A DNA stretch of 64,000 nt from Riptortus pedestris (GCA_019009955.1 CM032233.1:69844501-69908500); one strand, 5' to 3'; positions 22,901 through 33,935 are shown, counted from the first letter of the stretch. Program-made: numbers and translations. The notes: a model not told the origin generated them from the letters alone.

Positions 22901-25900
22901 AATTAAACAAAATTAATGCTGCCTATAAATATGGGACCACTAAGAAAGTCGTTTGATGGGGGGGGGGGAAGTCTTGGAATAAGAATAAGTGGAATAAAAA
23001 TTAAACAAGTGGTTCTCCACAAAGGAAGATGTGTTAATACAATTTCTGAGAAAATAATTTTGGCAGAGTGTCGGAGTCTAGTGGGTAGGACTGCTATACT
23101 AGAGGTGCCTAGTTCAAAACCAGGGATGGAATACTAAATTTTATTTAGTTGTAGATTATTATGCTTCAAGGTTGGGCTTCTATGGGTTCCCACATTGCCC
23201 ACTCAAAATTGTTGTATCATTGAGTAGTTAATTGATTAAAGAAGTAGTGATCTTTGGTTGGTAGTGTCAATACAATAAGTCAGGGAATATGTCAAGCTGA
23301 CCAATGGACCCACCAAAGCCATGCAGTTCTTCATGAGCTGTTCAGCAAAAGATTTTTAATTTCAATAAGTTCAATTTATTCTAAAAACAACAATAAATTT
23401 TTGTTTTACTTTTTAAAGGTGAAAAATGATTTGTGATAACAAACTTACCGCAAGATAAACCATAGTATATGCTGAGAATGATGAATGTCCAGAAGGAAAC
23501 GATAATCTGTGTAAATGTTAGAAGATTATTTATATCAAATATATAAATTGAAGTAATCCAATTAATAATTCAAGAGTATAATTTAAAGCAATTGCTTAAA
23601 CATAATATAAATACATATTTGAGTTTATTATACCTTGATTCTCGAAGCAGCTTAGCATTTTGTTTTTGGCAATTAAAAGTGCCATATTCAATATATTGAA
23701 ACTTATAGATATCATCTTCACATTTGATATCAGGATCACAAACGAAGAAGAAATGTGGACGAAGCCTTCCAATAGAGTACTTTCCAATATCAGTGAGAAG
23801 TTGTGAGCATGCAGCACCAAAGCAAAATACACCAATTACTTGATAGCAATGCCAAGCCCAAGGAGGAATTTTTCTTCCAAAAAGAAAAATCGATTGTGAA
23901 TTTTTTGTTTGTTTTGATAAGCCAAATTCAAAGGCAGCCATCTGAAATAATATACAATAAAATTAAATAAATAATTTCATAGGCATGAAGAAATGAGACA
24001 GAATGAAAATTATTGTGATCCCTAAATCAGTCAAATTAATAATGAAATGTAAAAATACTTTAGTTTAAAATAAAATATCGTGTACAGGTAATAGCAGGAT
24101 ATTATAGTACTAGTGTATAGGAATTTATAGTAACTGGAGCTTATTTTTTTATTTATTTATTATTTTTTTTAACATAATCCATTGTTTTTCTGAAGTAATG
24201 TTTTGCAATTAAAAATCATAAACATTTGCAAGACTACTAAGTACATTATTTTTAAACGGTAAAATGATATATTTTATTAAGCTTTTAAAAATTGTAAATA
24301 AAGAAAGCCAATATTTTAAATCTTGTATGTTTTTACTTTAAGCACCACCCTAAGTTCTCATTGATACTTTTCCATACTTGAACTGTCTATATTTTCTGGG
24401 TTATGATAGTATAAACTAACTAATATTGAAATTAATTATTAAAAACACATATTATGACATGGAATATTCCTAATATTTTCTGTGAACTTTATAAATAAAT
24501 CTGAGGTTTGAAACTCTTTTTTTTTTTTTTAAATAAATTTTTTATAACTTTTAGACCATTAACATGCCTCAATTTCTGACTAGTTAGACATTTTATCCTC
24601 AATATAAAAGCCCTTATCTCCTTCCAGGTTGGGCAAAGAAGGTATTCCTCCAGAGAGAAAAAAATAAGGTATTTTCTGGCCCCTCCAGGTTTCAGAGGGA
24701 ACAGTTAAAACAAACTTCAAATATGCACAGTTATTCATTGATATGAAAGAATTTTGGGTCTTGACCTCACAATCATCATTATGATGTAGACTCTTCTCGT
24801 TGCATTCTCAGAACTAATGCTCTTTCTTAGATTTGAAATATAATAACTGGTTATTAAGTATTTGATGGTTCTCGCGAAATGTATATAATATAGCTGGAGA
24901 AAATTCTCAGATTGGTTTGATACTAACACTACCATGTATGCACTAGTCTCTTAAACCACATTTAATACTATTTAATGTTCATGTTCACCCTATGTATGTT
25001 ACCACAAGAATAGTCCATTATCTGGTGCATCTTACACACTATCATATCAGGTTTTATTCTGTGTCATCTCTTACCAATGTTGTGTGTTATTTATTTCATC
25101 TACATGTAGATTCATATCAGTGAATTCCTCATCCTTATACTTTGCTTAATAAATCTTTTGTATACACTCTTTCACTCTCTTACTCCATATATCTATTAAC
25201 TGTGAGTACTCGTTTTATCTTTTTACATATTTCATATTTAGCCCTCTAGCAAATCCCTTCATTTCAGTTCAAGTAACTGTTGTATTACTCAGTAGTCAAT
25301 TATTAGAAGTCGTAACCTTTCCTTATTAACTTATTATTCCCTATTCATAATTGTCTTCTCCCCTAAGGATTTGTTAAGGCTAAAAAAACTGTTAGATGAG
25401 ATTAGTGCCCCCCCCCCCCCAACTAACCCAACTAGCTAGATATATGCTTGAGGGCACTCTTTTCTTTGGTTGTATTAGGAACTTTCAAAAATTCATTATT
25501 CAGGCTGGGCTATGTGTATAAGCATACTGCCACTTTGGATGCTTAGGGACCTCCAAACATTGATAATGAACTGAAAAAGTTCAACTCTCTCAAGATAGAA
25601 TGACTGGATTTTTCTGAAAACATATGAATACATACGAGGATAATTTAAGACTTAATTTTATGTTAAATTGTTAATGAGTATAGCAGTCTTGAAGAAGCAT
25701 CAGGAAGAGGTGAAATACAAAATCTATAACTCAATAAAGACATTTTTAACAATATGCTGGTTTATTTATATAATTTTCAGCTATATATTCAATAGAAATG
25801 GAATTTATTAGTGGTAAAAAGAGAAATGTCGATCAATCAAAGGCATTTGATATAATAATTTTTAATATTATAAAGAAAAGTAAAGTAATAAGAAATGAAA

Positions 25901-26100
25901 AATAAAAAATATATATATTTATATATATAAAATAAAAATTAAATTTACCACAGTAATAGGTAGTCCAAGGCCAATGAAGTAAAGAGCAATATCAGGAACT
26001 GTTGAATCATGGTAAGGGTACCTGATACTTAGGTCATTGCAAAAGAAACCTCTTTTATGTGGTTGTCCAAAGAGTCGGAAAATTAAAATTGGCAGTCCAA
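19821..26100 (-). CDS. PLPP: Phospholipid phosphatase (PAP2/LPP family), five of about six exons
   Basis: This is an integral membrane enzyme that dephosphorylates phosphatidate, lysophosphatidate and related lipid phosphates at the extracellular or luminal face. Exons in gene order are complement 26100-25949, 23941-23634, 23506-23449, 21836-21660 and 19940-19821. They join in frame across GT..AG introns to give 271 visible residues. All three PAP2 motifs are intact (visible-protein numbering): KYSIGRLRP at about 105-113, PSGH at 158-161 with the catalytic His, and [12 protein letters not shown] at 206-217. [14 protein letters not shown] near the start is the usual first loop. Several hydrophobic spans fit six membrane helices. 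Missing: the short first coding exon with the start Met (about 20 residues in relatives), not found upstream in the window. The second exon begins with an in-frame Met, which is not the true start because the preceding exon is conserved. No disabling change is seen. The paralogue (PLPP1, 2, 3 or wunen-like) cannot be resolved. Confidence 0.95.
19944..21657 (-). other. Phosphatase intron, last
   Basis: AT-rich. An 80-codon plus-strand open frame at 20945-21187 ([10 protein letters not shown]...[10 protein letters not shown]) has no recognisable domain and lies antisense to the intron. I treat it as chance or an unidentified relic. Confidence 0.5.
21660..21836 (-). CDS. PLPP: Phosphatase exon with motif C3
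   Basis: The acceptor AG is at 21838-21837 and the donor GTAAGG begins at 21659. Fifty-nine codons encode [20 protein letters not shown], a hydrophobic span, [20 protein letters not shown] and a final helix. The Arg, His and Asp of motif C3 are present. Confidence 0.95.
21966..22455. mobile_element. TA-flanked MITE with CCGT..GGCCC termini, in phosphatase intron
   Basis: The left end is CCGTAAACCGGGGAAACTTT then GGCCC; the right end inverted is CCGTCAACAGGGGTAACTTT then GGCCC. It is flanked by TA at 21964-21965 and 22456-22457. At 490 bp with no transposase it is a non-autonomous Tc1/mariner-superfamily-type element. Confidence 0.85.
23060..23350 (+). mobile_element. Second SINE-like repeat, tRNA-related head
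   Basis: An A-box-like TCTAGTGGGTAGGACTGC and a B-box-like AGTTCAAAACCAGGG occur about 30 bases apart, followed by a non-coding body ending near ttcatgagctgttcagc. The arrangement matches a tRNA-derived SINE unrelated to the 6536 family. Only one copy is seen here, so the boundaries are uncertain. Confidence 0.5.
23449..23506 (-). CDS. PLPP: Phosphatase exon with motif C2 (PSGH)
   Basis: A 58-base exon, acceptor AG at 23508-23507 and donor GTAAGT beginning at 23448. With the split Arg it encodes [20 protein letters not shown], the PAP2 signature. It is too short to be called from an ORF alone. Confidence 0.95.
23634..23941 (-). CDS. PLPP: Phosphatase exon with motif C1
   Basis: The acceptor CAG is at 23944-23942 and the donor GTATAA begins at 23633. 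It encodes a variable loop, a membrane span ([20 protein letters not shown]), [15 protein letters not shown] (motif C1) and a Cys-containing loop, ending in a split Arg codon. Confidence 0.95.
23945..25946 (-). other. Phosphatase intron, about 2 kb
   Basis: AT-rich with a C-run at about 25409-25420 and T- and A-runs. No ORF, repeat or element is recognised. Confidence 0.5.
25949..26100 (-). CDS. PLPP: Phosphatase exon (first one visible)
   Basis: The acceptor AG is at 26102-26101 after a T-rich tract; the donor GTAAAT begins at 25948. It encodes [20 protein letters not shown] then [20 protein letters not shown] and a hydrophobic span. It starts with two bases of a split codon, so an upstream exon must exist. 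Confidence 0.93.
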
Positions 26101-26489
26101 CTAAAAAAAAACAAAAAAACAAAAATAAGAAGATCTATAAGGTAATTCAATAATGCTAAATGATTTATTATTGAGAATGAATAACAATTGCTGTAACTGA
26201 TTTGAATAAATAACAATGGCTAAGATCTGGGGTAGATTTCACAAGTTTCCTTTTTCAAATTGTTTTTACTTATAATCCCACAAGATATCATAAGTTAAAA
26301 ATAAAATAAAAAATGTAATTACTTCCTATGATATAAACTGTCCAAGGTTTATTTCCTTGGAAAGCAACACTATGCATAAAGTATTTAAAATTATTTTGTT
26401 ACATTCTATAAGAGGATTTTTCTGATAGTTTAAGTTTTAAGTTCTATAAAAAATAGTACAGAAGAAAGCCCTATTTGAATGGACTCAAA

Positions 26490-26545
26490 TCACGTTAAAA
26501 TTACGACCTCAATAGCTGATTTCCCTTAAAGGAAATCTGCTAAAA
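26490..26545 (+). mobile_element. CTTAAGG-hairpin family, 3' end fragment
   Basis: It carries acgacctcaatagctgattt, then cccttaaaggaaatctgcta and aaa, the diagnostic 3' terminus with one change in the palindrome. Confidence 0.8.
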
Positions 26546-26794
26546 GGAAATATTTTATACTGGACTGAAAGCTAAGTGGATATGTTAATGAATAATTACA
26601 GTGTTATCATTTTTTGCATAGCCTCTTATCACCACTATCAGTCTAATAGGTCTATTAGTGGATTGCTCTCATAATTATTTTTTTATAACTAATGAAATCG
26701 TTAAATATTAATGATTAAAAATCTTTTTTTCCTTTATTAACAATACCTTCAGATGTCCATCAATGCTACTGTTAAAATTCAGTCAGTTCAAATA

Positions 26795-27469
26795 TACGTT
26801 TGTGGACGTCCTAGCAGCTGCAGTTTTCGTTTGATAGATACCAAGTTCGGCGTTTCATATAAAACTCAAGATCAAGTTCATTAATGGCCAAAATCGGAAA
26901 AAGGGTGGGCTTAGGGAAGGGTTAAAGTGCATAATTGTTAAATGTTATTGAACTAGTCATGTTGATAGTAATTTACAACTATTGTTGTGCATATAGTAAG
27001 GCTTAAAACTAATGATCAAGTCCATTAACGATCGACATGGGACCAGAAGGGGGACAAGGGACAAAACGTAAAATCGTAAATAGATCAATTACTATTCGCG
27101 GATTTGAAAATATTATAGAACCAATCTTGTTACAAATTTAATTTAATACATTTGTTATATACATTTCCCCCCCTACTTGGAATACTGACGGAGTTATTTG
27201 CATTTTTAGCCTTCAGTGAACCCCACCACGAAGCGATTGAGATATTCGAGCCACTTCATCACGTAGGATCTAAGAAATTATAATTATTATAAAAACATTA
27301 AGCGAGTTATTAGTACTTTCTTGTTTTCAGCCCACGAAACCCCCCACTACTTCTCATCAAATTTTGAATTAAAATAGAGAATATGTGGCGAGATGATATT
27401 ACAAGTGTATCATTCCAGCAGGTGGGAAATCTGCTTAGTGTGCGCAGCACCTACGAGACGGACTTTTTT
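26795..27469 (-). mobile_element. CTTAAGG-hairpin family copy, 3' end lost
   Basis: The minus-orientation core (tttcgtttgatagatacc, then aagttcggcg; atcaagttcattaatggcc) is followed by gttatttgcatttttagcc. It ends with a diverged 5' terminus, gggaaatctgcttagtgtgc to gagacggactttttt. It is one of the more diverged copies. Confidence 0.75.
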
Positions 27470-27776
27470 GTTTTGGGAACGCGCTGAATTCTTGCCAATT
27501 CCGACAAAACAAGCCTGTGCAACTCTCGCAGTTCGTGGATACAAAATTGGACCACTAAATTCAGCCTTCATTATATTCCGGTTCTACACCTCAGGGAGGA
27601 AGGAAGAATGATATCGTTGGCTACTTGAATAGCTGCTGATAAGGTATGATATCGTGTGAAAGCGGACTCATCCTCCTCATTGGCCATTCCATCCGAGTCG
27701 TGACTACCTTAAGTGGATGTATCAAGCTGCCATAATTATATTGCCGGCTGGTAACCGTGTCAATAGCGGCCCCCAG

Positions 27777-28370
27777 CCCCAGACCCCTCCTCAACCAGCT
27801 AACAGGGGAAGTAACCTTCATCCCATAACGGTCCTGCAAAGGTTAAACAGCCTTATTCTAGATTTCTTCACTAGTCAAGTTTGGATAGTACGGCCTTCCT
27901 AGATAGGGAGCTTTTAGTGAACTTCCTCCTCTGTCAGAGGATGGTCTTTTATCAGTTAGCGACGGGCTGAACAATGAAATTTGATCAGAGTTTTATAGGC
28001 TGACGATAGCTAAAAATTAGTGAAAAGTCCGTAACACGGTTGAGGGCGTAAACAGATTGCTCACGTGTCAGTATATTGTACACGTAACATATTCAATTTT
28101 TCTTAATCCTTAATGGAAATAAATACATTTCATCCACAGGCCCCTCCAAAATGAGCTAACAGGGGAAGTAAACCTAATCCCATATAGTCAAGGAAAAGTG
28201 AAACAGTGCTATTCTTCATTTCTTCAGTAGTCAAGTTCCAATAGTTTAGCCTTTCTAGATAGGAAGCTTTTAGTGAGCTTCCTCTCTCCCAGTGCCTTTT
28301 ATCAGTTAGCGAGGGGCTGAACAGTGAAATTTTATCAGAGTTTTAATTCCTAGCAGCTACAAAGTAACGC
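27777..28370. repeat. Two diverged direct copies of an unknown ~235-bp sequence
   Basis: The segment 27777-28010 (ccagctaacaggggaagtaa; tagggagcttttagtgaact; tttatcagttagcgacgggc) recurs at 28138-28370 with scattered changes. A CTTAAGG-family 5' end fragment (28019-28075) sits between. The family is unknown; it could be a LINE 5' UTR. Confidence 0.65.
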
Positions 28371-28374
28371 CACC

Positions 28375-28725
28375 TTAGCAGAATTCCCACCTACTGGAAT
28401 GAGAACCTGATGATTTTAAGTAAAAGTCGTTTTTCTTTTTCTCGAATTGACACAACTTCGAATTTAAATAGGAAATGAAATGATTGCTTAGTAATACCAT
28501 TACAGTGTGGGGGGGGGGAGGTTAACTGAAGGTAGAAAACAAAAAATACAAATAGCTAGCTTAATATTCACATTAAAAAACAATGTATATGGACATTAAA
28601 TGGCTAACAAGGTATCTTAAATAACATTTTTCGATCCGGCTAAAAATAACGGAGGTATTTCTGGTCGAATTTTAAACGACGAGCTTCAAAACATAACCTT
28701 CTGCTTGACCATAGTACAGGGAAAT
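28375..28725 (+). mobile_element. CTTAAGG-hairpin family, degraded 5' and core part
   Basis: It matches the family in pieces: ttagcagaattcccacct, then a G-run followed by gttaactgaaggtagaaaac, and ttttcgatccggctaaaaat with aacggaggtattt. The 3' end is missing. Confidence 0.6.
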
Positions 28726-28732
28726 TTTTTTG

Positions 28733-28885
28733 AAGCAGATTTCCTTTAAGGGAAATCAGCTTTTGAGGTTGTACTCATGACGCGAGTTTTAAAACTTATC
28801 TTCTAATGCCCATGGATCCTACCAAGGAGATGAAGAAAATGAGGCCCGTTCTAAAATACGTATAGGGTCTGCTAACGTATAACGA
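28733..28885 (-). mobile_element. CTTAAGG-hairpin family, 3' terminal fragment
   Basis: It starts with agcagatttcctttaaggga and aatcagcttttgaggttgta, then runs through the catggatcctaccaaggaga block to gaggcccgttc. Confidence 0.8.
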
Positions 28886-29164
28886 CCTCCTCTAACTTTA
28901 TCCTTATTTCTCATGACTGCGATAATAGTTAATCCCAATTGAGCCTTTCAGATAAATAATTGATACGTCACTTGTGAAGCTTACGTTCTTCAAAATATTT
29001 ACGGCGTGGAGTGGTGCATATCGTCTATGGTTTGGCCATTATGTATTTCTTAAATTAATTAATTCTTCAAAATAAGAAATTAAAATTGATATACTATGTC
29101 AATGGGATGTGAAGAAATATCTTCCAATTGAATCTCTATAACTAAAATACTGTGGTAAGTTAAA

Positions 29165-29345
29165 TCGTTATGCATTGAACTCCAAAAACTCGAAAGACTC
29201 CTGTCGGCGTTTCTATAAGGAGTCCAAAATAATGTGTTCATCGCCAATAAAAATATACCAAACAATACTCTGTGTGAGTTAAAACATAAACTTATTTAAC
29301 TGGCATAATATTACACCTAATCATAAACCAAATTAAACGAAATAG
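29165..29345. repeat. Dispersed repeat also found at 33180-33430 and 44815-45050
   Basis: The shared blocks include gactcctgtcggcgtttcta, taaggagtccaaaataatgt and aaaaatataccaaacaatac. At 44815 the same sequence follows in-frame LINE ORF remains, so it is probably the 3' part of that LINE family. Confidence 0.55.
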
Positions 29346-29488
29346 GCTTCAATTAGAAATGAGTTTAAAAAGTGTGGTTTATGGTATCATGGTTTTAGGC
29401 GATTTAGGCCTTCAGGATTCACCATATCGAATAAAATCACCGTTATAAAATAGTTTTAGAATTTGATTTTCTATAAGAGTCCGTCATT

Positions 29489-29927
29489 AAAAAGTCCGTC
29501 ACGCAGGGGCTGCGTAAACTAAGCAGATTTCCCACGTGAAGTTATACAATAGAAAAATTTCACGAGAGTCGATCAGTTAAGGAAACGGCCGAACTAGCTT
29601 TTGGCGGGAAAGTCACCCGTCCGTTAGCCGCCCAGATTTAATAAAAATGCAAATATCTCGGTTAATATTCAAGATAGAGAATACATGTATATATCAATTT
29701 TTTAGTAAATTTAATTCGCAATAAGATTGATTCTGTACGATTTTTCGATACGACGTATAGTAACGGAGATATTTGGAATTTTCGAAAATCCTCCCTTTTA
29801 AACCCCCCCCCCCCCATTGGTCCGATTTCAGCCGTTACCGAACTTGATCTTTCTTTTTACATAAAACGACTAAATATCGTGTTTGGTACCGATCAAACAA
29901 AAATTGTGACCGCTAGAGCGGTAACAG

Positions 29928-29991
<64 letters not shown>

Positions 29992-30116
29992 TTTTGAACG
30001 GACTTCATTTTCGTCATCTACTAGGTAGGATCGATGGACATTTGAAGAAAAATTTCGAAAATTCCGTCTTGGGTACAACCTCAATAGCTGATTTCCCTTA
30101 AGGGAAATCTGCTAAA
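29489..30116 (+). mobile_element. CTTAAGG-hairpin family, near full-length reference copy (628 bp)
   Basis: The 5' end is AAAAGTCCGTCACGCAGGGG followed by CTGCGTAAACTAAGCAGATT and TCCCACGTG; ACGCAG/CTGCGT forms a small hairpin. Next come a block with TAGCTTTTGGCGGGAAAGTC, the conserved gcaaatatctcggttaatat, a C-run, TTACATAAAACGACTAAATA, the palindromic ACCGCTAGAGCGGT, an (AT)n tract (29935-29988), and TTTGAACGGACTTCATTTTC. The 3' end is the perfect 20-bp palindrome GATTTCCCTTAAGGGAAATC within AGCT..TGCTAAAA. Inner AGCAGATTTCCC near the 5' end is inverted at the 3' end. No ORF. The architecture resembles Helentron-derived HINE elements; that is inference. Confidence 0.9.
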
Positions 30117-30235
30117 ATGTACATTTCAATTACAAATTCTAGAGTTAGGTACGCTGGAAAAAACTGATAAAGGTTAGAAAAAATGTATGCCACCGCTAAT
30201 AAAAAACTTCATTCTTACTAAGACCTTCCAAGTTT

Positions 30236-30322
30236 CATTTCGAAATTCTCAAAAATGTTCTGACACTTGCTTCATGAGTACAATCTCAATAGCTGATTTC
30301 CCTTAGGGCCAATCTTCTAAAA
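30236..30322 (+). mobile_element. CTTAAGG-hairpin family, 3' end fragment
   Basis: The sequence tttcgaaattctcaaaaatg, then ttcatgagtacaatctcaat and agctgatttcccttagggcc, is the 3' end with the palindrome partly mutated. Confidence 0.75.
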
Positions 30323-30961
30323 CGTGCTCTCTGATGAGTCATTCTCTTGTTATGACTTCAGGAGTTGACTCTTGATATGAAGAACAGTGACGTGAATGTA
30401 TATTTGTTTCAGCTGTGCTAACAGTTGTTGGCGGGTTGAAATACACATCGAAACACGAGTGTTATCATAACATGAGTATGAAATAATTTAGATCCATTCT
30501 GTTCTGGAGGGATTATCTTTTAATACCATCTTAATTAATTCCAATATATTTCTTTTATTGTTTGAAGGTCGGGAAAATGTATGATTCTTCAACTACTGAG
30601 ATAGATCCACTGAAAATGGCCGAATAACAAGACACAACTCATTTAATTTCCTTTCTTTAATGTTTGAAGACTTATTAGTTGTTACTAGAGCGGTGAGTTG
30701 ATATAAATTGGGTTTCCTGTGGAACTATGACGACTAATATAATCCCAAACACACACTCAAAATGTCTTTTCTGTTGTCTCATTCACTTGTTATATCCCTG
30801 ACGTATATAAAGGTGATCGGGCTAATATTATAACAACGAATTCATCTTTGGACTAGTTGTGTTAACACTTGTTGACGGGTTGAAATAAACGTAGTGAAGC
30901 ACCGAAATATAATGAGAGCGTTATATTAGAGCGAGTACGAAATTATTTGGTTCTGTTCAGG

Positions 30962-31790
30962 AATTCATTCCCTTAAGGGAAATCAGCTATTGAGGTTGTA
31001 TTCATGACGCGTTTTTTCGAAAACAATCTTCAAATGTCCCTCTATCCTACCTACAAGACGAAAATGAGGTCCCTTCAAAATTATAAATATACATAGTTGT
31101 CTGTACCTCCCAATCGGTTACAATTTCTGTTTTATCGTCGCCAAATTCGACGTTTAATCGTTTTATTTCAAACTAAAGACCAAATAGGTTATTGGCTGAA
31201 GTCAGACCTGAGGGAGAGGGGGGCGTTACAGGGGAGAATTTTGGGAATTCGAAATATTTTCGTTATTGCGCAACTGGTCAAAAAAATTCTTTATAACCAA
31301 TCTAATTGCAGATTTAATTCCTATAAATGTGTGTACGGTTTTTCTCTATCTCAAGTATTAAACGTGATTTTTACTTTTTTTAATGTTCAGCCTTCAGTAA
31401 ACCCCACTTTTAGTCGTCACAGTAAAAAATAAGCCATTCAATACTATAGATCATTTTCGTTAATGTCTGAATTGTACTCGGTATAGGGGGGTTTACAGGA
31501 CGAGGAATTCGAAAATTAAAAATACCTCTGTTATTATGAGCCGAATCGAAAAATGTTATAGAACCAATATTGTTAACCTATTCATGCTCTACAATTGTTG
31601 TTCTATACATTGTTTCATAACTCAAATACTAGGACGAGTTATTCGTACTTTCTTCTTTTCAGTAAATTCTTCTACTCATGTGATTGTTATTTATAAATAG
31701 GGAATATATAGTGATATGAGATCATAAGTGTGCCATACCAAGCTTGGGAAATCTGGTTATTTTACGCAGCCCCTGCGTGACGGGCTTTTA
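30962..31790 (-). mobile_element. CTTAAGG-hairpin family, long copy
   Basis: It starts near cccttaagggaaatcagcta, runs through the core with a short TA remnant in place of the AT tract, and ends with gggaaatctggttattttac, gcagcccctgcgtgacgggc. The outermost TTTTAGCAGA is lost. A 111-codon open frame across it (31097-31432) has no recognisable domain and lies in the non-coding repeat. Confidence 0.85.
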
Positions 31791-32629
31791 ATACCAGTGA
31801 AGTAATCTGAAGTAGGTCACTAACGACTAGCAATGCATGGATTTTAAATTTCACACTAAAAGCTGATTTTCTAGTATTTCAAACCGTTCTGAACAGAATT
31901 TATTGCACAATCTTAGATCCCACGTGAAGGAGTGACTCTCAGATGAGGTCATCGTTAATCTCAATGTCTTTGAGTGAAAATCTCATAATTAAACGTCGGT
32001 GTTTTCAGAACGCTAAATATGCAAGGATACTAATAACTCCGTCAATATTCGAGGAAAAGGATCCGTTTTTTCATAGAATGAAAATTCTTAAAGGTTTTCA
32101 GATCAAATATTCTACAGATTTATATAGCGAGGATGACCAAATAAAACCTTTTTTTTCCGAAGATAAATAAATAAATATTGCTATTTGCCCGACGCATTTC
32201 GTGACTTATACAACCTCTTCGAGGGTCATTTCCTTTTCTCATAATTATAACAATCAATAAATGAATCCCAAAGATTTTATTTTTTTGGAATTACATGCAC
32301 AATGTAGACGTACAAACCTACGTACGGTAGATTGGACAAACCTATTTTCACCTCCCCCCTCATCTACTAATACTAAATTGTTCCTTTTCCAGACATCGTC
32401 TGGTATCTTTGAAAACAACTGCAAGTGTACTCAGTAAGCGATAGAAATACAGTTCATTAAATTCAAATTTAAATTAAACTTACAGCTAACAGTGTTCATC
32501 ATCTGCCCAAACGAAATTACCACACTGGGTGGGGCCGTTAACTCAGAATTCCCTAAGCTGGTTTGTGGAGACAAGAAATTCCTAACTGAAAGTTCTTGGT
32601 ATTAATTAATTCTATTTCTGCCGTTAACT

Positions 32630-32894
32630 GAGTAATTAGAACCAATCATATTGCAAATTAAATTTACTATAAATATTGTTATATACATTTATTCTCTATC
32701 TTGAATATTAACCGAGATATTTGCATTTTTATTAAGTGTAACGGATGAGCTATGGTCGCTTCTAATCGTTCCCGCCGAAAGCTAGTTCGGCCGTTTCCGT
32801 AACTATTCGGCATTCGTATGGAGATTTGTCTATTGTATAACTTTCCGTGGTAAATATGCTTAGTTTACGCAGCCCCTGCGTGACGGACTTTTTT
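32630..32894 (-). mobile_element. CTTAAGG-hairpin family, 5' third only
   Basis: It carries aaattaaatttactataaat, gaatattaaccgagatattt, the cgccgaaagctagttcggcc block, and the terminal tagtttacgcagcccctgcg then tgacggactttttt. Confidence 0.85.
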
Positions 32895-33096
32895 GGTAAA
32901 TCACGTATTAAGCAAGGTATTCGTACTTTCTTGTTTTCTGCCTTGAGTAACCGAGTAAAGGGGGCCCTCCCTCCCTTCTACTAATCGGTTTACATATAAA
33001 TAGAGAATATGTGGTGATATGAGATCAGGAGTGTTATACCAGCACTTGGGAAATCTGTTTAGTTTACGCAGCCCCTGCTTGACGGACTTTTTTTTT
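32895..33096 (-). mobile_element. CTTAAGG-hairpin family, second adjacent 5' part
   Basis: It abuts the previous copy in the same orientation. The core words ttcgtactttcttgttttc and agagaatatgtggtgatatg lead to the terminus gggaaatctgtttagtttac, then gcagcccctgcttgacggac. Confidence 0.85.
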
Positions 33097-33129
33097 CTCG
33101 GCTGCTGGTATGCTGTCATTTATCTTGGG

Positions 33130-33160
33130 AGATACGCAGCCCCTGCGTAACGGACTTTTA
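33130..33160 (-). mobile_element. CTTAAGG-hairpin family, third adjacent 5' terminus
   Basis: Only gatacgcagcccctgcgtaa then cggactttta remains, the third such terminus within 280 bp and all in one orientation. Confidence 0.75.
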
Positions 33161-33179
33161 ATATGTATTATGAAATATT

Positions 33180-33430
33180 CTCTAATGAAAACCCTGTAGC
33201 TAATATACAATGGTTATTTTCATAGACGGTTAACGTATGACATTATACATTTGGGTAACTCAAAAAATCATAGTGTAATATTTAAAGTTTTATGTTTAAT
33301 AGAAGGTTGAGAAACTTCTGCCGGCCACTCTATAAGGAGTCAAAAATAATGTCTTTTCCTTCAATATATATGTACCTAACAATACTTTTTGTGAAATAAA
33401 ACAAGTATATTGTAATAAAATAATATAAAG
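33180..33430. repeat. Second copy of the dispersed repeat seen at 29165
   Basis: The shared words include tatacaatggttattttcat, agacggttaacgtatgac and ctctataaggagtcaaaaat, in the same order as at 44815. Confidence 0.55.
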
Positions 33431-33679
33431 TATATCTTTAAGATGGCGACAAGTTCCTTGTCATTTATGAAGCACGTCGCTTTTAAATAATTAAACTAAA
33501 TGTCAATAAATTAAAAATGCTTGTTATATGTTTACAGTATTATTAAGATTGTTAACAAAATTAATTTATTGAATTGATAGGTTTTATCAAATGTATTCAA
33601 CGAATTTGAGATAATTTAATGACGAAATTATTAAATAAGTCCATTATTTAATAATATGAAAAGAAATTAATCGACATAA

Positions 33680-33815
33680 TATTTGTAACTTTTTTCGAGA
33701 ATTCGTCATCTCCTGGGTAGGATCGGTGGACATTTGAAGAAAAATTTCGAAAATCGCGTCATGAGTACGACCTCAATACCTGATTTCCCTTAAGGGAAAT
33801 CTGCCAAAATCAAAA
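33680..33815 (+). mobile_element. CTTAAGG-hairpin family, 3' third
   Basis: From ttcgtcatctcctgggtagg through acatttgaagaaaaatttcg to ttcccttaagggaaatctgc. The palindrome is intact and the 5' part is lost. Confidence 0.85.
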
Positions 33816-33884
33816 CAATTCATCGCTAATGGAATAATCGCACCTCAGTAGACCTTTATTGGTTACGATACTGCCTCTGGGCAA

Positions 33885-33935
33885 GGTTGTTAGCCTTAGT
33901 CGCAAAAAGTGGACGCTAATAAATAATTTAAATTC
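33885..33935 (+). mobile_element. SINE tail fragment (6536 family)
   Basis: The words gttagccttagtcgcaaaaa and gtggacgctaataaataat match the 3' body and tail of the SINE. No head is present. Confidence 0.45.

Noticed and set aside
23570..23633. C-terminal extension of the phosphatase exon reading into YNKLKYVF
   Set aside because: This is intron read-through; the donor GT at 23633 and the next exon's LSFPSGH restore the conserved protein.
29489..30116. Canonical Helitron
   Set aside because: The 3' end is CTAA after a hairpin, but the hairpin is terminal rather than set back, and the 5' end does not start TC after A at the host site. A Helentron-like reading fits better but is unproved.
31097..31432. 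111-residue open frame
   Set aside because: It lies wholly inside a hairpin-family repeat copy whose other copies are not open in this frame.
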